64,000 nt of DNA, from NCBI GenBank assembly GCA_021018815.1, contig JAITYX010000021.1:3191001-3255000 (forward strand). The letters run 5' to 3'. This document shows positions 14,187 to 28,440 of this stretch, piece by piece. The notes beneath the pieces were generated by a model. That model was not told the origin of the DNA. It saw only the letters and a list, made by a program, of their open reading frames with translations, and searched no databases. The translations under genes were made by a program, and so were the position numbers. Numbering within the stretch: the stretch's first letter is position 1; the number at the start of each line of letters is the position of its first letter. The DNA comes from Talinum fruticosum. Taxonomy: Eukaryota; Streptophyta; Magnoliopsida; Caryophyllales; Talinaceae.

Positions 14187-15632
14187 TTTGAGAAATTTGG
14201 CGAGAGAGAATTATCAAGGGAAGTAGAGAGAGGGTGATTTAGCTACAGCCCAGATGATTTTAGGGGTGTTGGAATTTGAAGGCTCGCCCCATACACGCCT
14301 TTGCACGTTTTGTTCATCTCTCTTGATATCGAGTTTTTTCCCCCTCCCTCCCACTTCCATCGCACACTTACCGACTCTTCTCTATAGTAACTTTGAAAGA
14401 GCATTTACGTTTATTATTATGGATGTGCGAATAAGTATTGCTCTAGAAAAAAAAAATCATGGAGAAAAAAATTAAAAAATTATTCAATTATATTTATGTA
14501 AGTTGATATAAAAAGATTATTTTATATTGTTAAATAGTATAATTAAAATCGTATTATCTTTTATTCTTTGATCTCTTCCTATATCGTTACTCATTTGTCA
14601 AATGTTATGATTAATTAATTTATTAGTTAAAAAAGCAAAAGGAGGTAGGTTCCTTATCATTAGACTTACATGAATGATCTCATTAATACATGAGGTAAAT
14701 GTATATCATTTATAGTTCCAAACTATATATTTTTTTGTTGAAAAATATACATCATTTTTATTAATTGTTAAAGGCGAGTACTTAAAAAATAACATATATA
14801 TTATTACTACGATTAAAAATCCAAACTTTTTTGTAATGTTCTTCCTTTTCTTAGTGCTCAATTGTTGCCCTTTACCATCAATTCATAAATCTTGAGGTAA
14901 ATTAATGTTGCTCATTTTATCCTATCTGATTTTATAATATTGAACGCAGTAATTTTTATTATATTTCAAAGTTTTGTTATATAATTGTACCTTTTCTTCC
15001 TCAAATACCATGGAGAGTTGCAGACAGTATGTATTTATAAGATTTCCAATGTTACTATCATGAATTTGGCACCACCACTTGACAGAACTGTAAAAGGGAG
15101 CAGCAAAAGTTGACATAAATAGAAGGCAGAGAAGGAAAGAGAGGGGGAGAAGAGGGGAATAAACAAATTTGCACATTTGTGCAAAATATTGATTAAAATT
15201 GTTGAGCTGAGTCTCACAAAGAACATTGTCTCAGCACCAACTTTTACAGTATTTACAGCAAACTATAACATAGTTTACTGACATCCTCTCAAACCTCCCT
15301 CATTCAACATTTACAAACGTCCCAATTCCATGAACAATATCCCGAGTTCCTCCATACTCGAACCCCCAAAAAAAACTAGTGGCTGAAAAAATCCTTGAAT
15401 AGGTTTATACTCTAACACACTCCTTATGCGAATGTTCTTTGGGTTTAAAGAGTGGATTTCGATGAGAAAGACTTCGATACTATATTCAAGAACCAACTCA
15501 ACCAAAAATCTAAGCTAATGATTGAAGGTCCATGAATGGATTATTACTAACATTTTTCGCCATGAATGGATTTATACTCTAACAAAAATGTGTGCATCAA
15601 ACATCAAGAATAACACTAGCCTGCTGAAATGG
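14187..15632. other. NFXL2 upstream region and PLC 3' flank
   Basis: NFXL2 and the PLC gene lie in the same direction (-). This spacer should hold the NFXL2 promoter and 5' UTR (near 14187-14400) and the PLC 3' UTR (near 15200-15632). No open frame with recognisable protein content was found. Confidence 0.5.
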
Positions 15633-18600
15633 TCAAGGCGAAACAAATCTGAAGTTGATAAGAAGCTTCACTGATCTATACATTTCTCCTTCATAGTTAT
15701 AGAGCGGAACACACCGAATACCTTCTCTGAGCTCCCAAACAGGTAGACATGTTTGACCTGCGAAATCATCTTTGTTGGACATGTCATACTCATGAACCTC
15801 AATTCGAAGTAAAGCAAGTTCAGGAACAGTTAATGGGAACTCGAACTCCTCGTTCCAGGCAGGAATCCAGTTGTCTTCTAGCGTCTTGGTTTTTTCATCT
15901 CACTATCTGCTGCTACTCCTGCTATACCTATCTGTATCCATACGATCATATCGAAGATCAAGACTGTAAGCTATGAGAATCACAGGTGTGTAGCCAAAAA
16001 ACAACCATTTATAGGGTGTAAACCAACCAAACTAATGTCCTGTACTCCCATCTATATGGCAATATAAGTGGAGGACATCTTGGTGATAAATTTTACTTAC
16101 TCAACTAAAGCCTATTCATTTTGGCATTTATAACAGCTCTTAATATCTCATAACAACTAACACTAACCATAATAGCTTGTGACTACTTGTAACACCTAGT
16201 TTCAGCTAATTATAATCACTTGTAACAGCTAGCAACAACTCATAACAGTTAATGGCTAATCATAACAACTTATAACAACTTGTAATAGCTAATAGTTAGT
16301 CTTTAACAGCTAAAACGACCCTAAGTGGAAAACAAAAGAAAAGTTTGTCGAAATGATATACATCATTTTAAGAGTTTGTATAGTCTAGACAATTATGTTT
16401 CACTTCTGATAGGTGATCATGTAGCTTACCTTTACATAAAAATCTGGAGGTGAAAATTTGTCGAAATGTCCAGGATTGAAATCATAATACCATCCCTCTC
16501 CCATGTACACATTCACCTACATACATGGTTGAGATTGAAGAGCTGGACAGACCGTGAGAATTTTTGTTTTCAACCAGAAATTGGTGCAAGTTACTCACCT
16601 TCAATTTCTTTTTGACTGGAAGTTTAGCCTTAGAATCAAAGACATCACCATTAGGACCAGTATTCAAAAGAAAATCAGGTTTTTTAACATAACCACACCC
16701 TCCATTAGCTCTGAACATGCCTTGCATTAGCCATAAAGGTTTTCCATGTCCCTGTCATTGGAGGAAAACCAATTCTCAAGCTGTGTAACAATTGAGTATG
16801 AGATCTATCATATACAGTTGCAATCAAAGGGAGCAGTAGAAAATACCTGCATGTTAAATGCAACCATCTGAGCCCCGTGTGTCCATGCAAGGAGAGGATC
16901 ATAGTTCGATGAATCAATTCGGGTGCCCTTAGGGTAAATGCGAAGAATATTATTCTGTGTAAACCTAATACAAGCAAAATGGAAAACTTGCTTGAACCAG
17001 TACGTGTTTTGTATATAAATGTAAGTTACATGAGATTTCAATTTTCAAACAAACTCGTACAATTTTTAGTTCAAAGCATTCAAGAACACAATCAAGTAGG
17101 AAAAATAAATAAAAATTAAGCATTAGACAAATCAAATGTTGCAAAATTTTTTGATAAGCTAATTGCTCAGGCATGGTTTTGCTTAAAGTATAGGAAAATG
17201 GATCATATTTAAGTACAACTTTCTTTGCAAGAAGGATGTTTTTTCAAGTTTCTCCAATTTATCGCTTGATGTAAAGTTCTAGTTTTAGTTTGTATCACGG
17301 AGGTTTATGTGAAAGTCCTTTGATGCAATTTTTGTCTAACCGAATGATAATCAATTCTCTGTTTGCCTATGTAAATGCGTGCTCTCATCTGGATCTCCTG
17401 ATACCTTTCTTGAACAGGATCCAAACTAGGTATTGGTGGTTGTACGTGTGTCGTGGTGTACCATTTTCATCGTTGCTTTGTGGCTGCAACAGCCAACAGG
17501 TTTCATACTTTCTTTTTGTGGCTAGCTATGCTTTGAGAAGGTAAAAAGGATGCTATACCAATAAGCTAACCAACAGGTCGTCCCATTTAACAGCTTAAAC
17601 CTCCATAACAATACTCTAGTGAATTGGGACGTAGAAGGAATATCAGAGCAGGTCTAAATACCTAACAATCTCTTTTCCATAGTCGTCAGCTGCCTTCTCA
17701 AGCTCCAGTTCACTCAAGCTGAGACGTCTGACTTTGTTAGGATCTACCATTAGTGCTTCTTTTAAACCACCCTTTGGCTTTCCAGCATGAATAGCAATGA
17801 GACGCTTATATTCCGGTGCCTTGTTTGTCTTTGTAGTTTCCTACATGTATGTATGAGAGTTGCCAGATATTGTAGTAATCATGTTATCAGTGATACTGAG
17901 ATATTAATGCACAAAATATGTAACTTCACATACGTTCTCGTTGCCTACAGAATCCTTGGCATTCGGTGCCTCATCCTTTCCTTCAAAATCTTCGGGTGGT
18001 TTAGTTGATATCATAACTTGTTTCTTGAGTGCATTAGGGGATGGAAATTCCTTGATGCATTTTGAGTCTGGTATATATAGTGCCTCTCCAAATGTATCAG
18101 TAATCATCTATACAACAGCAACATATATAGCCATTCAAAAATCATGTATGATTGTCCCTCCCACCCCCAAAAAAACCGAAATAATAAAGAAGGGATGCAA
18201 ACTCTAACAGGTGAAGCACAGAGCTGAAAATTATACAATATTATATAATAAGCTGAAGAAAAAATTATTGTAACACCTATAACCCTTGTGCAGAAAAAAT
18301 AACAATGACAGATGCTCCATACCCCTCTCCTTATTATGATCCACACCTCTTCCTCCTTTTCTTGTCATCTTGGGAAGCCATGAAGTAATAAATCTTACTA
18401 CTACTTAGTATAAAGTCATGCGATTTTCACACTCGAGCCATAGTATTTATATATACATTAGTTTTTTCCTAAATTAATGGTTACTGAATGCCTATCAGTT
18501 GTAACATAAAAACAACAATGATTTACCTCAGCAGCTTTAGCTTGAAGATCTGTAGTAAGATGGTCTTCAAGTGTTACTACAGCAGGATACTCAGATGCAG

Positions 18601-20703
18601 AGAAGGCATATTTCTGAATGGACCTTAAACATTTGATAAGCTCAACAGGAGCTGTCACTGTCCTGCACATTATGTCCATCAAGTTAACATACATTGAAAA
18701 ACAAACTAAGCATTAGGTGGCGAGACTCATTAACTGCTTGAATAATGAGAGCTTATGTAAAAGGCGTTATTAACCATTCACGTTTAGCTCAATGAGACAA
18801 GTCACTAATGCAAAATTCACAATGTGTTGGAGAATGTCTTGAATAAGAAATTATAAGCCTAAAGGGAAAAAGGAAATCATTTTGCCTCTTTGCTCAAGGG
18901 TAAACCATATATATATATATACCCTCCGTGAAGAACATCGACATTGTTTTTTGAAGAATTAGGCCATACATCCAACTCAATCACTCTTACGGATCTCTGC
19001 AGTGCGCTTATGATAGGAACATCACTGGAGGGGCTAGTTAGTTGATTCCCGGTCAGATAAGAATTATGGCCCGTATATATGAAATAATGCGACAGTGGAG
19101 CATTCATATCCTGGTGAACCTGAAAAAGAGAAATAGTATTAAAGGGACCGAGGAAGACGGTAGGTGACAAATGAATTCCATCATATTTTACAGTTTTAAC
19201 ATGATGAACATCATGAGATAGCGGCAGTTTCAATACAGTTGTTCTATACTATAGTTAATTCAGTCAAATCATAACACAAAGCAACGCAATGGTAAAGGAA
19301 AAGGCTAAATGATCAAGATGTTCTCCACTTTTTCAATTAGTCAAGCTTTATACCCGGGGGTTAGTGTAAGATACCTCATCTCGAATGCAACTGGTAAGAT
19401 TTGAATTTTTGGGGCACTAAGAAGGATTTGAACAAGTAAGATCTGATCCCACATTCCCCACACCCACATAAAATCATTTTCAAGATTGATAGTGAAGTAC
19501 ATAACTCCCTAAGGGTAACACAGATTACTAAATCCCAAAGAACCCAAGGAAGTGAAGACGGCAAAACAGTTTGTAAGTTAACTAATTAGTGATGACAGCA
19601 ATAAGAAATTGCAATTAAACCAAGAAGTGCATTTGGCGTGTACTAGAAAATGGCACATAAAAGGGAATCACCCTGTCTCTATAGACTATATTCTGAAAGA
19701 AAAACTCACTGCAAAATACTTATACGAACAATTGTACTCTGCTATTACTGACTATGGTTGAATGGTGGGGGCATATAAGATGGACACGGACACCTTTGTG
19801 GTAGAAGGCGCAGGGAGCCATGACAGGACATGAAGGAGAGGTAGACTGTACACAAACCTGAGTTAAATTTTATCTTAAGACTATGGCAAAAGCGGGAATC
19901 TTAGGCGATCTAAACCTATTTGTTAAGACTCCTCTTTATTTTTCCAATATGTGACCCTAAGACATGTACTTCTCAATTGAAAAACAAAAAGAGTGTTTGG
20001 TTGGACATGAAGGTTTAGCTGTTCACTCAAAAAGAGTTGGACTTTCTCACAACTAATTAACCATCCCTCTTATGACTCTCAATGTCAAAAATACAATACG
20101 ATGTGGAATTGCAATATTCTCGATAAGCCAAACTTATATGGGTCATATTATAATGACAAATACTTGCTGTTCCTGTATAGAGACTGAAGGGGGAAAGAAA
20201 AAGTTACCCATAAGGACAAAATCCAAGCTTGGATAAAAACCAGGAAAATCACACCACTTTCCAGACCATCAAATCGCAAAATTTCTCCACATGATCCGAA
20301 AAACCACTATAAAACATAAAATTTTCCAACCCTGAAAATGTAAATACCTCGTGTTTAGGAGGGAGGGGAGGATTAAGATCCCCAAAAGATACTTGAAGAA
20401 TCCCTCAAGATTAATGCCTCTATGATGGAAGACATGAAGATGTCTAAGACCATCAATAATGGCCTGAGCATCCCGAATGGTGGCCTTCTCCTCTTTCTGC
20501 TCCTCCACCAAGAACTGTTGGAGATAACTCGCTGTCATTATGCCATTTTCGGAGTATTTCCCGAACAGGGTCTTGATCTCCCGGGGAGCTTCCGCCACGG
20601 CCTGTTTGAATCTCCTCCGGCAGCAAAAGCATACCTTGTACGTGTGTTTCGGGATCTCGAAGTGCTTCGGGTTCGGCAGCTTGAAGCGTTTCAGCTTCGA
20701 CAT
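15633..20703 (-). CDS. Phosphoinositide-specific phospholipase C (plant PI-PLC), 9 exons
   Basis: Hydrolyses PtdIns(4,5)P2 (and PI4P) at the plasma membrane in a Ca2+-dependent way, giving diacylglycerol and inositol phosphates. Exons, 5' to 3': 20348-20703, 18923-19119, 18527-18662, 17934-18107, 17662-17840, 16847-16964, 16599-16751, 16430-16516, 15633-15931. Product about 566 aa, usual for plant PLCs, which lack a PH domain. N-terminal EF-hand-like region (residues about 20-115), X domain with catalytic GHNSY (His about 137, Asn 138), IELD (Glu 167, Asp 169), LHGG (His about 183) and TLEDHLT, then a Y domain ([24 protein letters not shown]) and a C2 domain ([30 protein letters not shown]). 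Two one-base losses break the frame: in the CCCC/AAAA pair at 20380-20387 and in the T run 15890-15895 (plus strand). Both sit in otherwise perfect coding sequence. The PLC2/PLC7-like subgroup is inferred. Confidence 0.93.
16130..16325. repeat. Degenerate TAACAA/AGCTAAT short-period repeat in the PLC intron
   Basis: The last PLC intron (15932-16429) contains many imperfect copies of CATAACAACT and GTAACAGCTA-type words over about 200 bp. It may be a decayed MITE or a simple local amplification. No convincing terminal inverted repeat or target duplication was seen. Confidence 0.45.
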
Positions 20704-22216
20704 CTTAACAATGGCATAGGGGGAGAAAGAGGGAGAGAGGGAGGGAATTCTGTTAGTTAGTATGGTTGCTTGGGAAAAATGCCATGGTGGGAAAATGTTT
20801 GGTTTTTAAATCTCAGGGTGGCAAGTTTGTTTATCATGCTATTTTTATAGTCTTGGTTAATTATAGTAACTATTTGAGTATTGACATTATCACTTTGTTG
20901 TAGGCAATAGGCATCGTAAATTAAAACATGATGCATTATTTTTGGAGTTAGTTTTATGTAATATATTTTTGACGATTGTGTGATTTATACATAAATTTTA
21001 TATTAAAATAAGACCATTAAAAAAATATTGTAGAGTTTTTTTATATAAAAATATTAATAAAAAGTCAGACAATATCTATAATAAAATTCATCTAATAAAA
21101 ATAAATTTAAATCATCAAAATAGATACTCAACTCCTAAAGCTAATGTTAAATATACTATTGATTGGCTTTAATCTTATAGCGTCTTTCGACCACTAACAA
21201 TGTTCTTCAATGTTATATATTTTCATAATGTCGGTGAGTTATAGTATAATTCATTGAAGAAAATGTCCATTTAACATGATAGGTTACAGTTGTAAGGAAG
21301 ATCCTCATGATATAAACCTACGAAATTCCATCATCATTTCATTCCCCGAATCATATTAAGTAGAAATTTCATATGATAAAATTTAATCATCTTCTACAAT
21401 CTACTACCTTTAGATGTATGAAAACTCGTACTAGACAAAACACAAAACTCATACTAGGGTGAAAAGGCCAAAACTCATACTAATAAAGGGAAACCTAACT
21501 ATTATAATTGGAACAGATATAATTTATTGAAAAAAGATATTAATTAATATTAAATTTAACTTTAATTAAAATAGAGCGTTAGAAAAGATAAAAATTGGGC
21601 CTTATTACCAGAAATTATGGCTGATGACAAAACCTAATCAGAAAAAATAAAGACGGTTAGAGTTTTTTTTATGGCTGATGGGAGAATACCAGAGAGAGGA
21701 GAGGGAAACGATTTTTTTATGAAGTTATGTTATCATGTAAAAATATATTTTTATTTAGTGTTTGGCTTAATTTCTATTTTTAAAATTTTAAAATTGATAA
21801 TTAAATTAGGCCAAACGCTCATTTACTATCCTGAAAAATCAAAGATTCATATTATTATTTTCTTGTTACAAAAACAAAAAGAAATTATTAAAACCCTTTT
21901 CCATTAACAATCAATCTGGTTTGAGAATCATTAAAGTCTCCTATTTAAAAATTTATTTATTTGTGATAAAAAAAGTTATTTATTTGGTAAACTTCTTGAA
22001 AATTTGTAAGAACAGATAAAATGAATTAACGAAATCCTTCTTTTTAATCACAAGAATTAACAAAATCTTAACAATAATAACCATTAATCATACACACACA
22101 AAAAAACTACAGGGTTACGGGTCAGACCGGAGACCCGGCCCATCCCATCCCATCCCAGCCAATTCCAAGCCGGAAGAGTCAATACAAGTCTCGATTTGGA
22201 GCCTCGAAAATTGGCG
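20704..22216. other. Divergent promoter region between PLC (-) and cyclophilin (+)
   Basis: The two genes are head to head, so both promoters lie here. The PLC leader is purine-rich on the plus strand just above 20703. The cyclophilin leader near 22135-22160 has short CCATC repeats. The middle is AT-rich with no supported gene. Confidence 0.5.
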
Positions 22217-25200
22217 ATGGAGAGAAGCATCAGAGGAGAGAGAAAAATGGGGATGGGAAAGCTGATCGTATCAGCTTCACTACTATGGGTTCTCGCTCTC
22301 TTCGGGACCCTACTTTTCGTTCTGGTTCGTTCTTACCCTTTACCGTGAATAGTACTTGGATACCTTAGACGCTGTATTTTATCATGATCCGTTGCATATT
22401 TTCTTCTTGATTTCGCTAGCTAACTTTTCACATTTTATACGAATCCAATTTTCACAAAATAAAGTTGTCATTGACTGGATAAACCGGGGAATTGATCATT
22501 CTAGCTGTTGGGTTGGAATAGAGAAATGGGTAAGACAAGCGGATTATTATGCTTGTCTTGGTTCATTTAGCTGAATTTGGTTGAGATTTGAAAAGGGGTT
22601 TCTTTTGATGGCAAAATTTGGGACTAAATTCCTTCTGGTGATGTAATCGTTAGCTTTTGGATGGAGTTATACTTTTGCAGAGGAATGTACTTCTGTCATA
22701 TTAGTGAAATTTTAACTCCAAGTTGGATCCTGGGAAAACTTCCCACTAGATTTCAATGCATTTGTATGGAAAACACCCTTTTTGGTATTTAGTGATGAGA
22801 TTATTTTCTAAGGGTAGTTGCTTGTTTAGTTTGGAAGTTCAAAGTTTGTCCTGAACCTCACTTATTTCTTCCTTGTCTACTTTGCAGAATCATTTGAATG
22901 ATTCTAAGCCATCCCATGTGGAAAAAGTTGGCGGCCTACACGGAGAAGATGAGGATCTACTTGGAGGTAATGAGGTGAGTTGTTAGTTGTTACTAGTTGA
23001 TTGCATTGATTGGTATTGCTTTGTCGGGCTTTGAATTACTAGGTTTCGAATTTATGCTTGCCTTCTATTGATATTGAATGCATTGAGATTTTTTCCAGGC
23101 GAAGATGCCAGACGGATTGAAAATGGTAACTCACCGGGTTTACTTTGATATTGAGATTGATGGGAAGCCTGCTGGTATGTCACACATGGTCTTTATGCTT
23201 TGGTTTCATGCTACTAATTTTGGATAGGGTTTAAAGGATTGGATGTGAAATGCTAGAAAAATAAATAGGTTCTTAGCTGTAGCCCTTCTTGTTGTAGGCA
23301 TTTAGACTATTGGTTATCCTAGAACCTCATATGCTTTAAATATATTGACGGGGCGGGGAGTGTGAGTGGGTTGGTGGAATAGAATCTTTTTCACGATGAA
23401 CACCACCTTTAACCACAGCAATCATCACAATCACAAATATATTTGTGCGAGATGACCACTAAACTCACCATCAAGTACTAGGTCGGAGGTCACTACCTCC
23501 TGATCTGTATGGCAGGCTATTAGTTAGGAGTTAGTTCCTTGTTGGGGTTCATTTGAATGATAGATTAGTGGATCATTAACTGGAGGAATTGCTGCCAGTC
23601 TGCCACCATTCAGTATGATGAATAGCATTGAAGAAACTAGAGAGAGAAAGAAAAATGTGCTGAAGATTTGTATTATAATTATCTGTCTTTACAGCTTACA
23701 GAACGTTATATACATGCAGCTATGGACTAGAGTGAAATTATTACTGGAATGGATTAGTTGTATTTGTTGAGGCTTGTAACATAAGCTGATACTGACTGTG
23801 ATTCTTGGGATAAGAAGCTTCTTGAAATTTGCTGACTCATGTAATTGAGAAGATGTAAAATTCAACAATCTGCAGGCAGTGTGGTCATGTGGGTGTTTGA
23901 GACAGGGTTGAGCCAAAGCTAGGGGGAGCCAGGGCAGGTTTGATTCTCTTGGAGGCCCTCTTTTGGGGGATTTTTTTTTTTTTTTTGGGGGGTGGGGGAG
24001 GGGGTTTGGTGGTTATAATTAGGTGGAAAGAATGAGCTGAGGGGAAGCAATGACTTAAAAGAATGAGGTGGAATTTTTTTAAAATCATATATGGATTTCT
24101 TTGACAGCAGTAACTATCTTATATTGTGTTATGGAACCATTATATCACAATGGAGGTGATGAGAATGTAATATATTTCAGGACGAATTGTTATGGGTCTC
24201 TTTGGGAAGACGGTTCCCAAAACTGCAGGTAAAGCATCGCACTGTACTTGAAAGGCCTTTTGTGGCCAAACTCTTCAGCTGTTATTGTTTTTATTGATCA
24301 TTGTTATTATCTTTAATTGCAGAGAATTTCCGAGCACTATGCACGGGTTAGCCAAGTAACTTTTGCTTCCTTCCCAGACTTCTTTTTCTTCTTTCATTGT
24401 TTGAATTATTTTTGCGTGATTTTGGGCATGAGGCTATACAAATTGCTCTTGGATGTAATCTGTGTGCTTTGCATCAATTTTATGTCTACCCCCATCTAAA
24501 GGGTGCAATTATGTGAAGCACCAATAAATCCTCTAATTCACTGTAAGTAGAATTCTGCCCTCAGTTGAGTTTTCTTTAGGTAAAGGATCTTCCCGGGCAG
24601 TTTCTATTTTCTCTCTCTCTATAATTCTTGATAAATCAACCGTCTTGGCAAGTATTCATACAGTTTTGGACATTTGGTGTTGAAATTTTTTAAAGAACTA
24701 GTTCCATATTTCATTCAGTGTTTTTTTTTTTTTCTTTTAACAATTTGCTATTTTGTTCCTGTGATGATCTAATTGAAGTAAATTGAGAGTAGTCTACAAG
24801 ATTATACACTCTAGAACTAGCGCTGCGTAGATTTTGGTTACGACTGGTGCCTTTTTCTCAGCAACCAGTGGTACCCTTTTGAGTTGCCCGTTTGAGCTCA
24901 CTGGAAGCCATGATATTCAATGTTCTTTTCTCATTTAATCCAAAGTATAACATTCATATCTCAGGGGAAAACGGAATTGGAAAGAATGGGAAGCCCCTTC
25001 ACTATAAGGGAAGCAAATTCCACCGAATTATTCCTAGCTTTATGATCCAAGGAGGTGATTTCACTATTGGTGATGGTCGTGGTGGAGAGTCAATCTATGG
25101 TGAGAAGTTTGCAGATGAGAACTTCAAACTGAAGCACACTGGTCCAGGTATCTTAACTTGCGATAATTTGGTCAGTCTATTTTTGGTGCGAATAATAGTT

Positions 25201-26381
25201 GCCAGGTCACTGGACACTTTGTTGATTGTTTTATGAAGTTTGGAAAAGGAATGACCCTTAATGATAGTAACTTGAAAATTCTCAAGTGTACTACTCTTGC
25301 AAAATTAAATTAGTAAGCAATGGTGCCAATTTACGACACTTACAACCTAGTATTGGGAAGTTGGTGGACTATCGATTTAAAGTGATTACTTCCATTGTTT
25401 GATTATTTTTTTATTCGTTGATTTATTATTTCTCTATATCTAACCACTAAATTCTTGATTAGGACTTTTGTCAATGGCAAATGCTGGACCTGATACCAAC
25501 GGATCACAGTTCTTCATAACAACTGTTACGACAAGCTGGTAATCAGTTATGATGGTTTCTTTTGGTGATTATCTGAATTTTTCAGGAGGGTAGGGATAAC
25601 ATTTTTACTGGGATCTATCATGTTTGTACTTGGGATTTTTCAAGTCATTCATAAGTCTAAATAATCAGGAGCATGTATAATGTTTAGCAGTAATAAACCC
25701 AGGTTTTAGCAAGTACTATTACTTCTTCCCCTAAGCACAGCATGTTTGGGGTTGGGGCAATGGATAAAAGATTGTATAACAGCCAAATTCAGTTCATAAT
25801 TAGTCCTTACATGTCTGGTATGGTTGATTTCTGAATTTGCTTGACTGTTTCAGGAGAGGCCAAGTGAGGGGAGGGGGAGGGGGAGGGGAGGGGCTCTTTG
25901 GAAATCAATCATAAAATTTTTGTCTGATTTTGTATTGGAACCTAACATTTCGTTTCTTACTCCCTCGTCAAAATCCAATTTTGATTATGAATCTTCTCCA
26001 ATTGGTCCACCCTGAAATGATTCAACTTTAGGAAATTTAACGAATTTGTCAGAATTGAAGGTAACCAATTTAGGAATGCCCCTTTTTTTTGTTGAGGGGG
26101 GTGTCATATTCCAATCTTGGAACTCTAGAAGGAGCTCACAAGGGGAAACTTGGTTCTGTGCTTGCATACCTAACCCTAGGTGGATGGTGAGATATTTTTG
26201 CCTCCCTTGCCTTTACATGTGGTATATGCTTGGATTTTGAAGGTTGGATGGACGGCATGTGGTGTTTGGCGAGGTGTTGTCTGGGATGGATATTGTCCGC
26301 AAGATTGAGGCACAGGGCACTCAGAGTGGAGCTCCGAAAAGCAAAGTCGTCGTATTGGACTCCGGAGAAATAGCTTCCTAA
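22217..26381 (+). CDS. Membrane-anchored or secretory-pathway cyclophilin (peptidyl-prolyl cis-trans isomerase), 8 exons
   Basis: Catalyses cis-trans isomerisation of Xaa-Pro bonds during protein folding, probably in the ER or endomembrane lumen. Exons: 22217-22324, 22888-22974, 23099-23174, 24181-24228, 24323-24346, 24965-25147, 25463-25538, 26243-26381. Phases agree and the frame is intact, giving about 246 aa. N-terminus: basic stretch, then a hydrophobic helix ([20 protein letters not shown]), a short acidic linker ([10 protein letters not shown]), then the cyclophilin fold starting [18 protein letters not shown]. Active-site residues are present: the FHRII arginine, [14 protein letters not shown] and the cyclosporin-contact tryptophan in [11 protein letters not shown]. 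The C-terminus (DSGEIAS) has no KDEL signal. The 24-base exon 5 is needed to keep ENFRALCTG. Closest by memory to the CYP19-4/CYP20-1/CYP21-2 type; chromosomal context favours CYP21-2, but I do not assign the symbol. Confidence 0.93.
25867..25893 (+). repeat. G-rich tract with G-quadruplex potential
   Basis: Five G runs of four or five bases separated by single A residues, in the last cyclophilin intron on the sense strand. It could form a quadruplex in DNA or pre-mRNA. Confidence 0.6.
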
Positions 26382-27450
26382 TTTTCATAGCAGGTACACA
26401 TCATCCTCTGTTACAGTCTCGACCTGCCATTAACGATATTTTTGAACACAATTGTAGTATTTCATAAATTGCCATAATGTCATGTATAAGCACTTCTCAT
26501 AATATACATAGCCTTTTAATTCTCAAAAACTGCTGTTCTATGCAGTCTCCTGTCTTACGTGCTGTCTTTTCTGGTTAGTTATAGTAATTAGTGATGTAAC
26601 ATTTAACAAAAATATCAAGTTAAAGTTATAGTTTACGAATGCTCATAAAGGATAGTAAACTATCCCTCCTAAAAGCCAAAATTTACGTGTTCAACAACAA
26701 ATCAATATTCAAACTTGACCCAACTCAACACGTTCAAGAAACGAGCCAAATTCTATGCTCAAAATCAAATTTAGATCAAACCATTCCAATCGTAGTTCCA
26801 TGCAATGTTGTCAAAGATACTCGTCTACTCTTCATGACTGTGTTATTTCCTCTTGCATTTTGGATCTGTTACCAGTGCTTTCACTTTGCGATTTCCATTT
26901 TTCTTACAACTTTTTTTGTTTACACTTTGCAGAATAAATCGAGCATCCTCCTCCTTGACAAGGCCAGGCTCTGTCGCCAACCCTGTAGTTGTCTAATTTT
27001 CATGTCATATTTGGACCAATACTCTACTGTTTCTGATAGGATAAAGTAATAGAAGGCTAAACTGTCACTCTTACCAACAGCCCACCGGAAACTTTTTAAT
27101 TTATTTTGTAACAACATACTAATATATCATATCTGTATGGGAAATAAAATCTAGACACATGACTTTTTTTTAATTACACTTTTTAGTTTTCACTTTTTTA
27201 AAAAAAATTTACTATGATTTAAATTTTAATATTCACTAAAAAATAATTATAATAATCACTAAAAATTAGTTTGGTGTTAATAAAAATATACTAATGTGCA
27301 CTTAAATTTACTTTAATATTCATAAAAATATACTAAACACTAATATATTATACACTAACAACTAATGTATTATATACAAAACATCATTGTAATCTACAAT
27401 AGAAAATTAAAATTAACGACATCATTCTTCATATAAACTGTAACACTAAA

Positions 27451-27790
27451 TGTTTGATAGAAAACACTAAATATTGTATTAAAAAACACTAAATATTGCA
27501 CTAAAAATCACTAAATATTGTGTATTAATACACTAAATATCATTAAAAATATAATAGGTATAACACTAATTACAAACACTAAACACTATTCTACCATACA
27601 CTAAAATGTTTGATAAAAAATACTAAAAATTATACTAAAAAACACTAAATATTGTGCAACAATACACTAAAGATCATTGAAAATAAAATAGATGTATTAA
27701 ATGACAAACATTAAACACTATTCTACCATACACTAAAATGCTTGATAGAAAACACTAAACATTGTACTAAAAATACTAAACTTTGTTACA
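27451..27790. repeat. AT-rich minisatellite rich in CACTAAA words
   Basis: Three partial units begin near 27451, 27607 and 27739, each with TG(T/C)TTGATA followed by AACACTAAA-type words, and the first two end with CACTATTCTACCATACACTAA. Unit lengths are about 156 and 132 bp. The CACTAAA word spreads further out to about 27280. Confidence 0.75.
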
Positions 27791-28440
27791 TTACACAACG
27801 AACAATATCCTAATGTACGCTAAAAACTAAAACCCGAGACGACAATATTCAAAAGGTAAGAACTTAACCAGACTAATTAAGTTCAATTAAAATAAAAAAA
27901 TAATGTTCATTAAATCAAAAGTTCATAATAAAATTACGAGATAAATATATAATACAAAATATCTTATATAATATAAATTTTTTAAATACTAAAAGTAGTT
28001 GTTGATGTTCCATATTGTTTAAGATATTAAGAGTCAAAAATAACTTAAAATTAAAGGTTAAAAATCGTTACAAAAATAACTAAGTTAAAAATAAAAAACC
28101 TCAGGTGAGAAAGTGTTAAAAATAAGATTTAAACCCCTTACCTCCTTTATTGCAAGTGATACTATTACTATTAGCCCGTCCATAACTTTATAAATATTTT
28201 TGCAACAAAATAATAATATAGCATTTATGTGGTAAAGACAAATGGGTCGCACGTCCAAACAAAACCAAAAACAAGAAAAAGTCGAACATGACCCAAATGA
28301 GGTGTGCACGGGAAAGCTGTGTCTTAGGGTGTATATAATAATTTTTGAGAAAAAATGATTGAAATGAAGCAAAGTTTGCTTGGTTTTTCCCCCTAGTGGT
28401 TGTGGTTTAGGGTCAAATCATTAGTTTTATGACTCTCCGT

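Noticed and set aside
27280..27790. CRISPR-like array
   Set aside because: Units are long, degenerate and AT-rich with no fixed repeat-spacer alternation, in plant nuclear DNA.
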